From NCBI RefSeq assembly GCF_001424045.1, contig NZ_LMQB01000023.1, positions 248,001 to 312,000 on the forward strand: a stretch of 64,000 nucleotides of DNA, given 5' to 3'. Position 1 is the stretch's first letter; each line of letters begins with the position of its first letter. This DNA comes from Rhizobium sp. Leaf371 (GTDB lineage Bacteria; Pseudomonadota; Alphaproteobacteria; Rhizobiales; Rhizobiaceae). A program made the position numbers and the translations under genes. Below are positions 8,248 to 17,521 of the stretch, one piece after another. Under the pieces are notes generated by a model that searched no databases, had not been told where the DNA came from, and worked only from the letters and a program-made list of their open reading frames with translations.

Positions 8248-9948
8248 ATGCCCGACACGGCCAGCCGGACACAATCGCTGTCACCTCAAAGGCCTTGGCT
8301 TGCGTCCTATCCGCCCGGCATGCCCGCCGAGATCGAGGCGAGCCCCTACACGTCCCTCAGCCACCTGTTCGAGATCCAGTGCGAACGGTTTGCCGACCGG
8401 CCGGCCTATACCTGCATGGGCACGACGATGACGTTCGCCGCGCTTTCTCGGACGGTAGACGCGTTCGCCGCCTACCTGCAATCGACGGGGCTGAAGCCGG
8501 GCGATCGCGTGGCCGTCATGATGCCGAACGTGCTGCAGAACCCGGTTGCCATCTTCGCGATCCTGCGGGCCGGCTTCGTGGTCGTCAACGTCAACCCGCT
8601 CTACACGCCCCGCGAACTCGAGTACCAGCTGAAGGACAGCGGCGCGAAGGCGATCGTCGTCCTTGAAAACTTCGCCCATACGGTGGAGCAGGTCGCGCCC
8701 AGGACCGAGCTCAGGCACCTCGTCGTCGCATCGATGGGCGATCTGCTCGGCGCCAAGGGCCTCCTCGTCAATTTCATCGTCCGCGCGGTCAAGAAGCTGG
8801 TGCCGGCATGGTCGCTGCCCGGCCATGTCCCGTTCAAGACCGCGCTCGCCAAGGGCAAGCGGCTGACGCTTGCCAAGCGCGAGACCAGGGCCGCGGACGT
8901 CGCGTTCCTGCAATATACCGGCGGCACCACCGGCATCTCCAAGGGAGCCGTGCTGACGCATGCGAACCTGCTTGCGAATGCGGCGCAGATGACCCTCTGG
9001 CTCGAACTGGCCTTCACCAACAAGCCGAAGCCGGAGACCATCGTTTTCCTCTGCGCGCTGCCGCTCTACCACATCTTCGCGCTGACCGTGAACGGGCTGA
9101 TGGGCCTCGTGCTCGGCGCGCACAACATCCTCATTCCCAACCCACGCGATATACCGTCGCTGGTGAAAGAGTTCGGGAGCCACAAGGTCAACATCTTCCC
9201 CGGGCTCAACACGCTGTTCAACGCCCTCCTGAACAATGCCCCGTTCCGCGCGCTCGACTTCTCCTCGCTCGTGCTGACCTTCGGCGGCGGCATGTCCGTC
9301 CAGCGGCCGGTGGCCGAGCGGTGGGAGAAGGTGACAGGCTGCCCGATCAAGGAAGGCTACGGCCTGTCGGAGACCTCGCCCGTCGCAACCGCCAATCGTC
9401 TCGACCTGCCGGACTTCACCGGCACCATCGGCCTGCCTTTGCCATCGACCGAGATCGAGATCCGCAACGAGGCTGACGAAAACGTGCCGATCGGCGATGT
9501 CGGCGAGATCTGCATTCGCGGGCCGCAGGTCATGCCCGGCTACTGGAACAAGCCCGAGGAAACCGCGCAGGCAATTTCGAAGGACGGCTTCTTCCGGACC
9601 GGCGACATCGGCCGCATGAGCCCGGAGGGGCTGATCAAGATCGTGGACCGCAAGAAGGACATGATCCTCGTCTCCGGCTTCAACGTCTTCCCGAACGAGA
9701 TCGAGGAAGTGGTCATGTCGCATCCCGGCGTACTGGAGTGCGCGGCCATCGGCATTGCCGATGCGCATTCCGGCGAAGCGGTGAAGCTGTTCGTCGTCCG
9801 GCGCGACCCCGATCTGACCGAAGCCGAGATCCGCGCCTATTGCAGCGACAAGCTGACCAACTACAAGCGGCCGCGCAGCATCGAATTCCTCAACGACCTG
9901 CCGAAGTCCAATGTCGGGAAGATCCTGCGGAAGGACTTGCGCAGCTGA
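8248..9948 (+). CDS. fadD: Long-chain fatty acid CoA ligase
   Basis: Activates fatty acids to acyl-CoA for beta-oxidation or lipid synthesis, using ATP via an acyl-AMP intermediate. The 566-residue protein of the ANL superfamily has the P-loop-like AMP motif YTGGTTGISKGAVLTH at about residues 223-238. It also has EGYGLSETSP (A5-type motif), GFFRTGDIG, and DRKKDMILVSGFNVFPNEIE (the FadD hinge/signature). The catalytic lysine lies near the C-terminus in PKSNVGKILRK. ATG at 8248 has GGGAGGA in front and fits FadD length. It is divergent from an MFS exporter and 192 bases before pgi. Confidence 0.94.
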   Translation: MPDTASRTQSLSPQRPWLASYPPGMPAEIEASPYTSLSHLFEIQCERFADRPAYTCMGTTMTFAALSRTVDAFAAYLQSTGLKPGDRVAVMMPNVLQNPVAIFAILRAGFVVVNVNPLYTPRELEYQLKDSGAKAIVVLENFAHTVEQVAPRTELRHLVVASMGDLLGAKGLLVNFIVRAVKKLVPAWSLPGHVPFKTALAKGKRLTLAKRETRAADVAFLQYTGGTTGISKGAVLTHANLLANAAQMTLWLELAFTNKPKPETIVFLCALPLYHIFALTVNGLMGLVLGAHNILIPNPRDIPSLVKEFGSHKVNIFPGLNTLFNALLNNAPFRALDFSSLVLTFGGGMSVQRPVAERWEKVTGCPIKEGYGLSETSPVATANRLDLPDFTGTIGLPLPSTEIEIRNEADENVPIGDVGEICIRGPQVMPGYWNKPEETAQAISKDGFFRTGDIGRMSPEGLIKIVDRKKDMILVSGFNVFPNEIEEVVMSHPGVLECAAIGIADAHSGEAVKLFVVRRDPDLTEAEIRAYCSDKLTNYKRPRSIEFLNDLPKSNVGKILRKDLRS

Positions 9949-10140
9949 CGAGGCCGGGAGGGCGTGATCCCTGTCACGCCTATCGGGACTTTCCATGTCC
10001 GGCTGCCCGTTAAATTCGGGTGCCGAGGCTTGATTTGCGGTGACCAAACGCACTAGCTATCGCGGCTAATAAAAACCCATTGAAAGCATGTCCGGACGAG
10101 CGGCCCGAGGCCTTCACCGGAACTGCCCGAGGAGCCGATG

Positions 10141-11766
10141 ATGAAAGCGCTGGTCGAAGAGCTGAAGAGCACCGCCACCGAAACAGACGCCACCGATATT
10201 CGTGCAGCCTTCGCCGGCGATCCGCAGCGCTTCCAGCGCTTCTCGGTAACGCTCGATGATATTCTGTTCGACTATTCGAAATGCGCCGTCAACGAGCGGG
10301 TGCTGGACGGTCTGGAGGCGATCGCCAAGGCCGCCCGTGTCGCCGAGAAGCGCGACGAGATGTTTGCCGGCAAGCCGATCAATTTCACCGAAGGCCGCGC
10401 CGTTCTTCATACGGCTCTGCGCAACCGGTCGAACACGCCTGTCATGGTCGATGGCCGGGACGTGATGCCGGATGTCAACGCCGTGCTCGACGCGATGGGC
10501 ACCTTCTCTGACAAGGTTCGCAGCGGCGAACTGACGGGCGCGACCGGCAAGAAGATCACCGACGTCGTCAATATCGGCATCGGCGGCTCCGATCTCGGCC
10601 CGGTGATGGCGACGCTGGCGCTGGCGCCGGAGCATGACGGCCCCCGCGCCCATTTCGTCTCCAACATCGACGGCGCTCACATTGCCGACACATTGAAACT
10701 GCTCGATCCGGAAACATCCCTGTTCATCGTCGCGTCGAAGACGTTCACGACGATCGAGACGATGACCAACGCCCAGACGGCGCGCGCCTTTATCGCCAAG
10801 GCGCTTGGCGAAGACGCCGTCGGCCATCATTTCTGCGCGGTCTCCACGGCGCTCGACAAGGTCGCCGCCTTCGGCATCGCCAGCGACCGCATCTTCGGCT
10901 TCTGGGATTGGGTCGGCGGACGCTATTCCATCTGGTCGGCGATCGGCCTGCCGCTGATGATCGCCATCGGCAAGGAGAAGTTCGGCGAGTTCCTGGCCGG
11001 CGCCCATGCGATCGACGAGCATTTCAAGTCCGCGCCGTTGCGGCAGAACCTGCCGATGCTGCTCGGCCTCATCGGCTACTATCATCGCAACGTGCTCGGC
11101 TATCCCTCCCGCGCCATCCTGCCCTACGACCAGCGCCTGTCGCGCTTCCCGGCCTATCTGCAGCAGCTCGATATGGAATCGAACGGCAAGGGCGTGACGC
11201 TCGACGGGACGCCGGTCGAGGGCAATTCCGGACCTGTCGTCTGGGGCGAGCCGGGCACCAACGGGCAGCACGCGTTCTACCAGCTGATCCACCAGGGCAC
11301 GACGGTGATACCGGCCGAGTTCATGATCGCGGCCAACGCACATGAGCCGACCCTGCGCCACCAGCACGACCTCTTGATCGCCAATTGCCTCGCGCAGTCG
11401 GAAGCCCTGATGAAGGGGCGGACGCTGGAAGAGGCGAAGGCCCAGCTGACCGACAAGGGCATGGACGATGCCAAGGCCGATCACATCGCGCCGCACCGCG
11501 TCTTCACCGGCAACCGCCCCTCGCTGACGATCGTCTATGATAAGCTGACCCCGTTTGCGCTCGGTCGCCTGATCGCGCTCTACGAGCACCGGGTCTTCGT
11601 CGAAGGCGCACTCTTCAACATCAATTCCTTCGACCAGTGGGGCGTGGAGCTCGGCAAGGAACTGGCGACCGGCCTGCTGCCCGTCGTGGAAGGCAAGGAA
11701 AGTGCCGAAGGCCATGACAGCTCGACCGTCGGCCTCGTCAAGGCACTGCTTGCCGCCAAGAACTAA
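10141..11766 (+). CDS. pgi: Glucose-6-phosphate isomerase
   Basis: Interconverts glucose 6-phosphate and fructose 6-phosphate in the cytoplasm. The 541-residue protein has the family signatures [18 protein letters not shown] near residue 145 and [17 protein letters not shown] near 200. It also has [20 protein letters not shown] near 255 and [14 protein letters not shown] near 500 (second PGI signature). Two ATG codons lie in tandem; the second (10141) is six bases from GGAG and gives the length I expect for rhizobial Pgi. In this window it links the frc/frk fructose route to the Entner-Doudoroff and pentose phosphate pathways. Confidence 0.96.
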   Translation: MKALVEELKSTATETDATDIRAAFAGDPQRFQRFSVTLDDILFDYSKCAVNERVLDGLEAIAKAARVAEKRDEMFAGKPINFTEGRAVLHTALRNRSNTPVMVDGRDVMPDVNAVLDAMGTFSDKVRSGELTGATGKKITDVVNIGIGGSDLGPVMATLALAPEHDGPRAHFVSNIDGAHIADTLKLLDPETSLFIVASKTFTTIETMTNAQTARAFIAKALGEDAVGHHFCAVSTALDKVAAFGIASDRIFGFWDWVGGRYSIWSAIGLPLMIAIGKEKFGEFLAGAHAIDEHFKSAPLRQNLPMLLGLIGYYHRNVLGYPSRAILPYDQRLSRFPAYLQQLDMESNGKGVTLDGTPVEGNSGPVVWGEPGTNGQHAFYQLIHQGTTVIPAEFMIAANAHEPTLRHQHDLLIANCLAQSEALMKGRTLEEAKAQLTDKGMDDAKADHIAPHRVFTGNRPSLTIVYDKLTPFALGRLIALYEHRVFVEGALFNINSFDQWGVELGKELATGLLPVVEGKESAEGHDSSTVGLVKALLAAKN

Positions 11767-11804
11767 GACCGCGCGCGACAGCGGGATGTGTCTTGCTTGA
11801 GAAG

Positions 11805-11828
11805 GATCTTCCCCCACGGGGGAAGATC
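11805..11828. terminator. Strong hairpin after pgi
   Basis: A perfect inverted repeat, with GATCTTCCCC paired to GGGGAAGATC around a four-base loop, lies about 40 bases after the pgi stop codon. There is no U-run on either side, so it may be a 3' stabilising hairpin or a Rho-assisted end rather than a classic intrinsic terminator. Confidence 0.45.
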
Positions 11829-11986
11829 GCATTGTCATGAGCCGCCCCGAGGCGAAAACTGTTGCCGCTTGGCGACACTGGCCGGGTTTCGGCGGACTTA
11901 CCTTTCATTCCGGGAAACGTGATCGGATCACGCCTTGTGCCCGTGCCGTCGGGGAATAGAGATCAGGGCTCACCGGGGCACTTTTC

Positions 11987-12697
11987 ATGACACCGACCGA
12001 TATCGCCGATCCCTTCTCGCGCCGCACCTTCCTGCTCGGCGCGCTTTCCACGGCCGCAACGCTGGCGGGGTGCACGACCTCGACGGGCGTGCGCACTCCG
12101 CCGGTCCCGCCCGTGATCAGCCGTCCGATCCTGCCGCCGACGGACGAAGAGCTCGCCGTGATGTACGGCCCGGTGGAAGATGACGGCATCCTTATCCCTG
12201 CCATCCCCTATCGCGAGATCGATCCGCGCTTCTATCGCCAGCGCGTCGCCAACACGACCGGCGAGCCGGACAATACCGTCGTGGTGGATACGCCCGGCCG
12301 GTTCCTGTACATCACCGAGCCCGGCGGCACGGCCATGCGCTATGGCGTCGGCATCGGCCGCGAGGGCTTTGCCTGGCAGGGCGAAGGCATCATCCACTGG
12401 CGCCAGCACTGGCCGCGCTGGAAGCCGCCGAACGAAATGGTCGCGCGCCAGCCGGAGCTTGCCCGCTTCTCCATCGAGAATGGCGGTATGGAGCCGGGCC
12501 TGAAGAACCCGCTCGGCGCCCGTGCGCTCTATATCTTCCAGAACGGGCAGGACACGCTGTATCGGCTGCATGGCAGCCCGGAATGGCGCTCGATCGGCAA
12601 GGCCGTCTCGTCCGGCTGCGTCCGCCTGATCAACCAGGACATCATCGACCTCTATGCCCGCGTGCCCTACCACGCGCGCATCGTCGTGCATCAGTAA
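11987..12697 (+). CDS. L,D-transpeptidase (YkuD/ErfK family), Tat-type lipoprotein signal
   Basis: Cross-links peptidoglycan through 3-3 bridges, or attaches proteins to it, in the periplasm. The 236-residue protein carries a twin-arginine motif SRRTFLLGA at about 11-19 followed by a lipobox-like TLAGC at about 25-29. This suggests export as a folded, possibly lipid-anchored protein. The YkuD domain covers about 95-235, with the catalytic motif HGSPEWRSIGKAVSSGCVRL near 195-214 (His and Cys). It stands alone between pgi and the convergent fructokinase. Rhizobiales rely on L,D-transpeptidases for polar growth; this is one of several expected paralogues. Confidence 0.92.
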   Translation: MTPTDIADPFSRRTFLLGALSTAATLAGCTTSTGVRTPPVPPVISRPILPPTDEELAVMYGPVEDDGILIPAIPYREIDPRFYRQRVANTTGEPDNTVVVDTPGRFLYITEPGGTAMRYGVGIGREGFAWQGEGIIHWRQHWPRWKPPNEMVARQPELARFSIENGGMEPGLKNPLGARALYIFQNGQDTLYRLHGSPEWRSIGKAVSSGCVRLINQDIIDLYARVPYHARIVVHQ

Positions 12698-12706
12698 GTT
12701 CGGCCT

Positions 12707-12734
12707 CGGCGCGCCTGCAAGGGTGGGCGCGCCG
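12707..12734. terminator. GC-rich hairpin between convergent genes
   Basis: CGGCGCGCC at 12707-12715 pairs perfectly with GGCGCGCCG at 12726-12734 around a ten-base loop. It lies between the convergent ends of the L,D-transpeptidase and fructokinase genes. No U-run follows in either direction, so termination would be inefficient or factor-assisted. Confidence 0.4.
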
Positions 12735-12746
12735 TCCGACGTCTAC

Positions 12747-13673
12747 CTAAAGGCCGATCTCGTAAGCCCAGGGCGGATTGGCACCGGCACGAGAGACCGT
12801 GACGGAGGCGGCCTTTGCGCCGAGTGCAAGCGCCGCCTTGATGGCATCGTCGCTCAAGGTCGCCACGGCGTCCTTCGTCAGCAGATTGTTCATCTTCAGC
12901 GACGCAAGGATGCCGGCATCGAACGTATCGCCGGCACCGACCGTATCGACCACCGTCACCTTTTCGCCGGGCACCGACACCTTGCCGCGCACCGTATAGG
13001 CGTCCGCGCCCTCGGCACCCTTGGTGATGACGACGAGTTTCGGGCCACGGGCGAGCCAATGGCCGACCAGCGTCTCGTGATCGCCCTCTTCGCCAAACCA
13101 GTCGAGATCCTCGTCCGAGAACTTGACGATATCCGACATCGCGGCCATGCGCAGCATGCGCGCCTTATGGGCTTCGGCATCCTTGATGAAGCCGGGACGG
13201 ATGTTCGGATCGAAGGAGATCACGCGCTTCTTGTGCTCGCGCGTCATCAGCGCCTCATAGGTCGAGCCGCACGGCTCGGGGATGAGGCTGATGGCACCGA
13301 AATGCAGGGCTTCGCAGAAATCGCCGAGCGCCGGCAGATCGGCTTCCGTGATCATGCGGCCGGCGCTGTTCTCGTCGAAGAAGGCGTAGGTTGCCGAGCC
13401 GTTGACCAGTTTCACGACGGCGAGCGTCGTGTGCAGATCGGACGTGGCCGACGGGGCGAAATCCACATTGCTGCTTTTCAGCGTGTCGCGGAGGATATCG
13501 CCGAACATGTCGGTCGAAAGACCGGTGAAGAAGCCTGTGGGAATCCCGAGGCGCCCGAGCGCGATCGCCGTGTTGAAAATCGCGCCGCCGGCATAGGGCG
13601 CGAATGCGGGTTCGCCGAGCGTGGATTGGCGCGGCAGCATATCGATCAGGGCTTCGCCGCAGCAGATGATCAT
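12747..13673 (-). CDS. frk: Fructokinase (PfkB family sugar kinase)
   Basis: Phosphorylates fructose to fructose 6-phosphate with ATP. The 308-residue ribokinase-fold protein starts MIICCGEALIDMLP and has the substrate-side GGAIFNTAIALGRLG (PfkB signature 1 region). It has the anion-hole/catalytic signature DTVGAGDTFDAGILASL near residue 245. ATG is preceded by GAGGAA. It lies 69 bases downstream of pyrE on the same strand and only 2.4 kb from the frcBCAK uptake genes, which supports fructose as substrate. Sequence alone cannot exclude another hexose or nucleoside kinase. Confidence 0.85.
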   Translation of the reverse strand: MIICCGEALIDMLPRQSTLGEPAFAPYAGGAIFNTAIALGRLGIPTGFFTGLSTDMFGDILRDTLKSSNVDFAPSATSDLHTTLAVVKLVNGSATYAFFDENSAGRMITEADLPALGDFCEALHFGAISLIPEPCGSTYEALMTREHKKRVISFDPNIRPGFIKDAEAHKARMLRMAAMSDIVKFSDEDLDWFGEEGDHETLVGHWLARGPKLVVITKGAEGADAYTVRGKVSVPGEKVTVVDTVGAGDTFDAGILASLKMNNLLTKDAVATLSDDAIKAALALGAKAASVTVSRAGANPPWAYEIGL

Positions 13674-13742
13674 GGGGCTTCCTCTTCGGACTGTAAGCGT
13701 TACGAGATTTGTTTGCCGGCCAAAAACGGTCGTCGTTGGGCC

Positions 13743-14438
13743 TCAGCCCGCCAATGCGGAAATGCCGCCGTTGCGGCCCGACCATTCGAGCGGCGCATCG
13801 AGGAAGGCCTCGACGCTGGCCAGCGTTTCCGGATCGAAAAGCTTGTCCTCGCGGGCGACGGCCAGCACGTTGCGCCAGGTCGCGATGTTGTGGAGGGTGA
13901 TGCCCTTCTTGCCCATATTGGCCCGGCCTTCGGGAAAGATATCGTAATAGAACAGCGCCATGCCGTGATCGACCACGCCACCGGCCGCGCGAATGGCATC
14001 GATGAAGGTGAACATCGAGACGCCCGCCGTCGTCAGGTCCTCGATCACGAGAACGCGGGCGCCTTCGGGCATGTGGCCCTCGATCTGGTTGGTGCGGCCA
14101 TGGCCCTTCGGCGCCTTGCGCACATAGATCATCGGCAGCGCCAGACGCTCGGCCAGCATGGCGGCGAAGGGAATGCCCGCCGTCTCGCCTCCGGCGATCA
14201 CGTCGAACCGTTCGAAGCCCGCCTCGCGCATGACCGTGACGGCCGCAAAATCCATCACGGCGGAGCGGATGCGCGGATAGGAGATCAGCTTGCGGCAGTC
14301 GATATAGACCGGGCTCGCCATGCCGGAGGCAAGCTTGTAAGGCTGATCGGCCCGGAAGTGCACCGCCTTGATCTCCCACAGCATTTTCGCCAGCAGCTCG
14401 GCCATCACGGCCTTATCGGGGAAGGATGCGGGGATCAT
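13743..14438 (-). CDS. pyrE: Orotate phosphoribosyltransferase
   Basis: Forms OMP from orotate and PRPP in de novo pyrimidine synthesis. The 231-residue type I PRTase has the PRPP-binding motif [17 protein letters not shown] near residue 133. It also has the lysine-bearing loop [16 protein letters not shown] near 105. ATG at 14438 ([15 protein letters not shown]) is preceded by GAGGAA and fits family length; an in-frame extension upstream lacks family similarity. It precedes frk and follows the VOC/pyrC pair on the same strand, so pyrC-VOC-pyrE-frk may be one transcript. Confidence 0.95.
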   Translation of the reverse strand: MIPASFPDKAVMAELLAKMLWEIKAVHFRADQPYKLASGMASPVYIDCRKLISYPRIRSAVMDFAAVTVMREAGFERFDVIAGGETAGIPFAAMLAERLALPMIYVRKAPKGHGRTNQIEGHMPEGARVLVIEDLTTAGVSMFTFIDAIRAAGGVVDHGMALFYYDIFPEGRANMGKKGITLHNIATWRNVLAVAREDKLFDPETLASVEAFLDAPLEWSGRNGGISALAG

Positions 14439-14491
14439 GATGCGGTTCCTCTTGATCGAAGGCTGAGAGCGAGGCGGCTGACAATCCCGTG

Positions 14492-14875
14492 TCAGGACCT
14501 CTGCTCGCAGAAGGTGATACGGTTGGCGAAAGGGTCGGTGACCGTGACTTCGAGGCCCCACGGCGCGGTCTCAAGGCCGGGGTTCATATAGGCATAGTTG
14601 CGGCCCGAAAGCTCGGCCTGCAGCGCCTTGGCATCGCCAATGGGCACGAAGATGCGGGTGCCGGGCGTCGTGTCGCCTGCATGTTCGCTGAGGTGGAGGG
14701 TCAGCCCTTCGCGGGAGATCTGGGCGTAGAGCGGCGCTCCCTCGGAAAAACGGTGTTCCCAATCCAGCTTGAAGCCGAGAAAGCCCAGATAGAACTCCAT
14801 CGCCTTCTCCACCGAGAAGATCCGGAAGATCGGGATCGCCGGCTTGATCCCGACGGGCGCGCGCGCGTCAGCCAT
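14492..14875 (-). CDS. VOC-fold (glyoxalase/bleomycin-resistance-like) protein
   Basis: A 127-residue single-domain protein of the vicinal oxygen chelate superfamily. It has two beta-alpha-beta-beta-beta modules, with [20 protein letters not shown] near residue 17 and [18 protein letters not shown] at the C-terminus. The layout resembles bleomycin-binding (Ble/ShBle) proteins more than glyoxalase I, but the ligand cannot be assigned. Its first eight bases overlap the end of pyrC, so translation is probably coupled. Whether it has any link to pyrimidine metabolism is unknown; it may simply use the promoter. Confidence 0.8.
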   Translation of the reverse strand: MADARAPVGIKPAIPIFRIFSVEKAMEFYLGFLGFKLDWEHRFSEGAPLYAQISREGLTLHLSEHAGDTTPGTRIFVPIGDAKALQAELSGRNYAYMNPGLETAPWGLEVTVTDPFANRITFCEQRS

Positions 14876-15932
14876 GCGTCGCCTCCACGGCCCAGTGCAG
14901 CGGGAACATCGGGTCGAACACGGTCACGGGACCTGCGCCCGTCTCGATCTTTGCAGGGTATTCCACCGGCGCGCTACGGCGGGTGAGCGTGACCGTCTCG
15001 TCGTTGACCGGCAGTCCGTACCAGGCGGGGCCATTGCGGGATGCGAAGGCTTCAAGCCTGTCGAGCGCATTTTCCTGCTCGAAGACATGGGCAAGGCAGC
15101 TCATCGTGTTGACCGAGGTGTAGACGCCGGCGCAGCCGCAGGCGCATTCCTTCAGCGGATCGACGTGCGGGGCGCTGTCGGTGCCGAGGAAGAAGCGCGC
15201 ATCCCCCGAGGTCGCGGCCTTGCGCAAAGCCAAGCGATGCACTTCGCGCTTGGCGACGGGCAGGCAGTAATAATGCGGACGGATGCCGCCGACGAGAAGC
15301 GCGTTGCGGTTGATGATCAGGTGGTGCGTGGTGATCGAGCCGGCGAGGTTCCTGTCGGCGCCCTGGATGTAATCGACGCCGTCCTGCGTCGTCACGTGTT
15401 CCATCGTCACCTTCAGGTCCGGAAGGCGGCGGCGCAAGGGGTCGAGGACGGTTTCGATGAACACGGCCTCACGGTCGAAGATATCGACCTCCGGGGTCGT
15501 CACCTCGCCATGAACGCAGAGCGGCAGGCCGATCTCGGCCATTTTTTCCAGCACCGGCATGACGTTTTCGAGATCGCGAACACCGCCATGGGAGTTCGTC
15601 GTGGCACCGGCGGGATAGAGCTTGACCGCATGGATCAGCCCGCTTGCCTTGCCCAGGGCGACATCCGCCGCGTCCGTCTGCTCGGTGAGGTAAAGCGTCA
15701 TCAACGGCTCGAACCGGTCGCCTGCAGGCAATACCGCGAGAATGCGGGCGCGATAGGCCTCGGCATCGGCCGTGGTCACCACGGGGGGCACCAGATTGGG
15801 CATGATGATGGCGCGGGCGAAGTGGCGGCTGGTGTCGGGCAGGACGCCCCTCAGCATGTCGCCGTCGCGCAGATGAAGATGCCAATCGTCGGGCCGGCGG
15901 ATGGTGAGGGTTGTCGTCCGGTTGTCGCTCAT
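14868..15932 (-). CDS. pyrC: Dihydroorotase (class II, PyrC)
   Basis: Cyclises carbamoyl aspartate to dihydroorotate, a zinc amidohydrolase step of pyrimidine synthesis. The 354-residue protein has the metal motif [10 protein letters not shown] near residue 15. It has the carboxylated-lysine region [20 protein letters not shown] near 98 and [18 protein letters not shown] near 137. The later segment [16 protein letters not shown] carries the catalytic Asp. The length and motifs match E. coli-type PyrC rather than the longer class I enzyme or the inactive PyrX. It is followed directly by the overlapping VOC gene. Confidence 0.95.
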   Translation of the reverse strand: MSDNRTTTLTIRRPDDWHLHLRDGDMLRGVLPDTSRHFARAIIMPNLVPPVVTTADAEAYRARILAVLPAGDRFEPLMTLYLTEQTDAADVALGKASGLIHAVKLYPAGATTNSHGGVRDLENVMPVLEKMAEIGLPLCVHGEVTTPEVDIFDREAVFIETVLDPLRRRLPDLKVTMEHVTTQDGVDYIQGADRNLAGSITTHHLIINRNALLVGGIRPHYYCLPVAKREVHRLALRKAATSGDARFFLGTDSAPHVDPLKECACGCAGVYTSVNTMSCLAHVFEQENALDRLEAFASRNGPAWYGLPVNDETVTLTRRSAPVEYPAKIETGAGPVTVFDPMFPLHWAVEATHG

Positions 15933-16091
15933 CGTCTGCCTCTTTTCCTGCCGATATCCGCGGACCCTTCAAGGGGGCCGGGACGATCTGCATCGCTTCC
16001 GTGGCCGTGCGCCCTGCTGCAAGGCTCGGGGCTGTCCGTTCCCGTTTGCTTCATCGGGCCGCCGATGACAATGGCCTGATCGCCTCCGCGA

Positions 16092-16727
16092 TCACGGCTG
16101 CTCGAAAACCTCCAGCATGACATCGGCAGGCCTCGAGCCATTGCAGATACGCTCTCCATTCGGCAGATCGTTGCCGTAGAGTTTCCAGCGGATCGCCTCT
16201 TCGTCGAGACCGTAATGGATCCAGCGCTGGCGCAGGCGCTCTTCGAGCACGGCATAGGTCGGGCCGACGAAGATCGTGAGATCGAAGAGCGGTGCAAGCC
16301 GGGTCCACGGCGCCTCGTCCAACAGAAGATAATTGCCTTCGGCGAGAATGAACCGCGTCTCGGGCGAGATCGGGCGGGCGGAGGCGATGGCGATCTCGCG
16401 CGCGCGGTCGAAGACCGGCACGAGCACCTCCTCGCCGCCGCGGCGCACGGCCGTGACGATATCAAGAAAGCCGCGCACGTCGAAGGTTTCGGGTGCGCCC
16501 TTGCGCTTCAGGAGGCCGCGTTCCTCCAGAATTCCGTTGTCCATGTGAAAGCCGTCCATGGGCAGGACGGCCGATGTCTCGCCGCGCCCGGCAAGCTCGG
16601 CATGAAGCGCATCGGCGAGCGTCGATTTGCCGGACCCCGGAGGGCCGGCGATGGCGACGACGAAGCGGGCGGCACCGGCCGCCCGATCGAGAACGAGATC
16701 GGCGATCTCGCCGACGGTTCGCGTCAT
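16092..16727 (-). CDS. frcK: FrcK-like sugar/nucleoside kinase of the frc operon
   Basis: The 211-residue P-loop kinase has Walker A AIAGPPGSGKSTLAD at about 25-39. It also has the uridine-kinase/PanK-like PMDGFHMDNGILEERGLL and FILAEGNYLLLDEAPWTRL. It is the last gene of the frcBCAK order. Its ATG overlaps the frcA stop codon by four bases, so it is translationally coupled. In Sinorhizobium meliloti the gene at this place is named frcK and is predicted to be a kinase; its substrate is not firmly established. Only the kinase fold is shown by sequence. Fructose phosphorylation is more likely the job of frk nearby. Confidence 0.82.
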   Translation of the reverse strand: MTRTVGEIADLVLDRAAGAARFVVAIAGPPGSGKSTLADALHAELAGRGETSAVLPMDGFHMDNGILEERGLLKRKGAPETFDVRGFLDIVTAVRRGGEEVLVPVFDRAREIAIASARPISPETRFILAEGNYLLLDEAPWTRLAPLFDLTIFVGPTYAVLEERLRQRWIHYGLDEEAIRWKLYGNDLPNGERICNGSRPADVMLEVFEQP

Positions 16728-17521
16728 GCCGCCAGCGCCTCGCGCGGGGGCTCCTTGGCGCCGGTCATGAAGGCCACGGCATCCGACATCGTATAGTCCT
16801 TCGGATTGATGACGCAGAGACGCTTGCCGAGGCGGTGGATGTGGATCCGGTCGGCGACTTCGAAAACATGCGGCATGTTGTGCGAGATGAGCACGATCGG
16901 CATGCCGCGCGAGCGCACGTCGAGGATCAGTTCCAACACGCGCCGGCTTTCCTTGACGCCGAGGGCCGCGGTCGGCTCGTCGAGAATGACGAGCTTGGAG
17001 CCGAAGGCCGCGGCACGGGCCACGGCAACGCCCTGGCGCTGGCCGCCCGAGAGTGTTTCCACGGCCTGGTTGATGTTCTGGATGGTCATCAGGCCGAGTT
17101 CGGACAGTTTGTCGCGCGCGAACTTTTCCATCGCGCTCTTGTCGAGCATGCGGAACACCGAGCCGAGAACGCCGGGTTTGCGGATCTCGCGGCCGAGAAA
17201 CATGTTGTCGGCGATCGACAAAGCCGGAGAGACCGCGAGATTCTGGTAGACGGTCTCGATGCCGGCCTTCTGCGCCTCGATCGGCGACTTGAAGCTGATG
17301 ACCTGGCCGTCGAGACGGATTTCACCCTCGTCGGGCTTGATCGCGCCAGAGATCGCCTTGATCAGCGAGGACTTGCCGGCACCGTTATCGCCGATGACGG
17401 CGAGGATCTCGCCCTTGTGCAGATCGAAATCCGCATGATCGAGGGCTGTGACCCGGCCATAGCGCTTGACGAGGCCGCGGCCGGTGAGGATGGGAGCTTC
17501 GGAATAGGAGGGCGCATTCAT
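16724..17521 (-). CDS. frcA: Sugar ABC transporter ATP-binding protein FrcA
   Basis: The 265-residue single-domain ABC ATPase of the carbohydrate uptake CUT2 group energises the Frc importer at the inner face of the membrane. Walker A is GDNGAGKSSLIKAI near residue 45. The signature is LSGGQRQGVAVARAAAFGSK near 145. Walker B is LVILDEPTAALG near 166. ATG at 17521 overlaps the frcC stop (TGATG). CUT2 systems usually have a fused two-domain ATPase of about 500 residues, but a single-domain subunit is the known form for frc. The upstream in-frame extension is unlikely to be coding. Confidence 0.92.
   Translation of the reverse strand: MNAPSYSEAPILTGRGLVKRYGRVTALDHADFDLHKGEILAVIGDNGAGKSSLIKAISGAIKPDEGEIRLDGQVISFKSPIEAQKAGIETVYQNLAVSPALSIADNMFLGREIRKPGVLGSVFRMLDKSAMEKFARDKLSELGLMTIQNINQAVETLSGGQRQGVAVARAAAFGSKLVILDEPTAALGVKESRRVLELILDVRSRGMPIVLISHNMPHVFEVADRIHIHRLGKRLCVINPKDYTMSDAVAFMTGAKEPPREALAA

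Noticed and set aside
12654-14591. 645-codon open frame on the plus strand over frk and pyrE
   Set aside because: Antisense shadow of two solid enzymes.
16077-16094. Hairpin TGATCGC/GCGATCA at the end of frcK
   Set aside because: It overlaps the stop codon and lacks a U-run, so it is not a convincing terminator.
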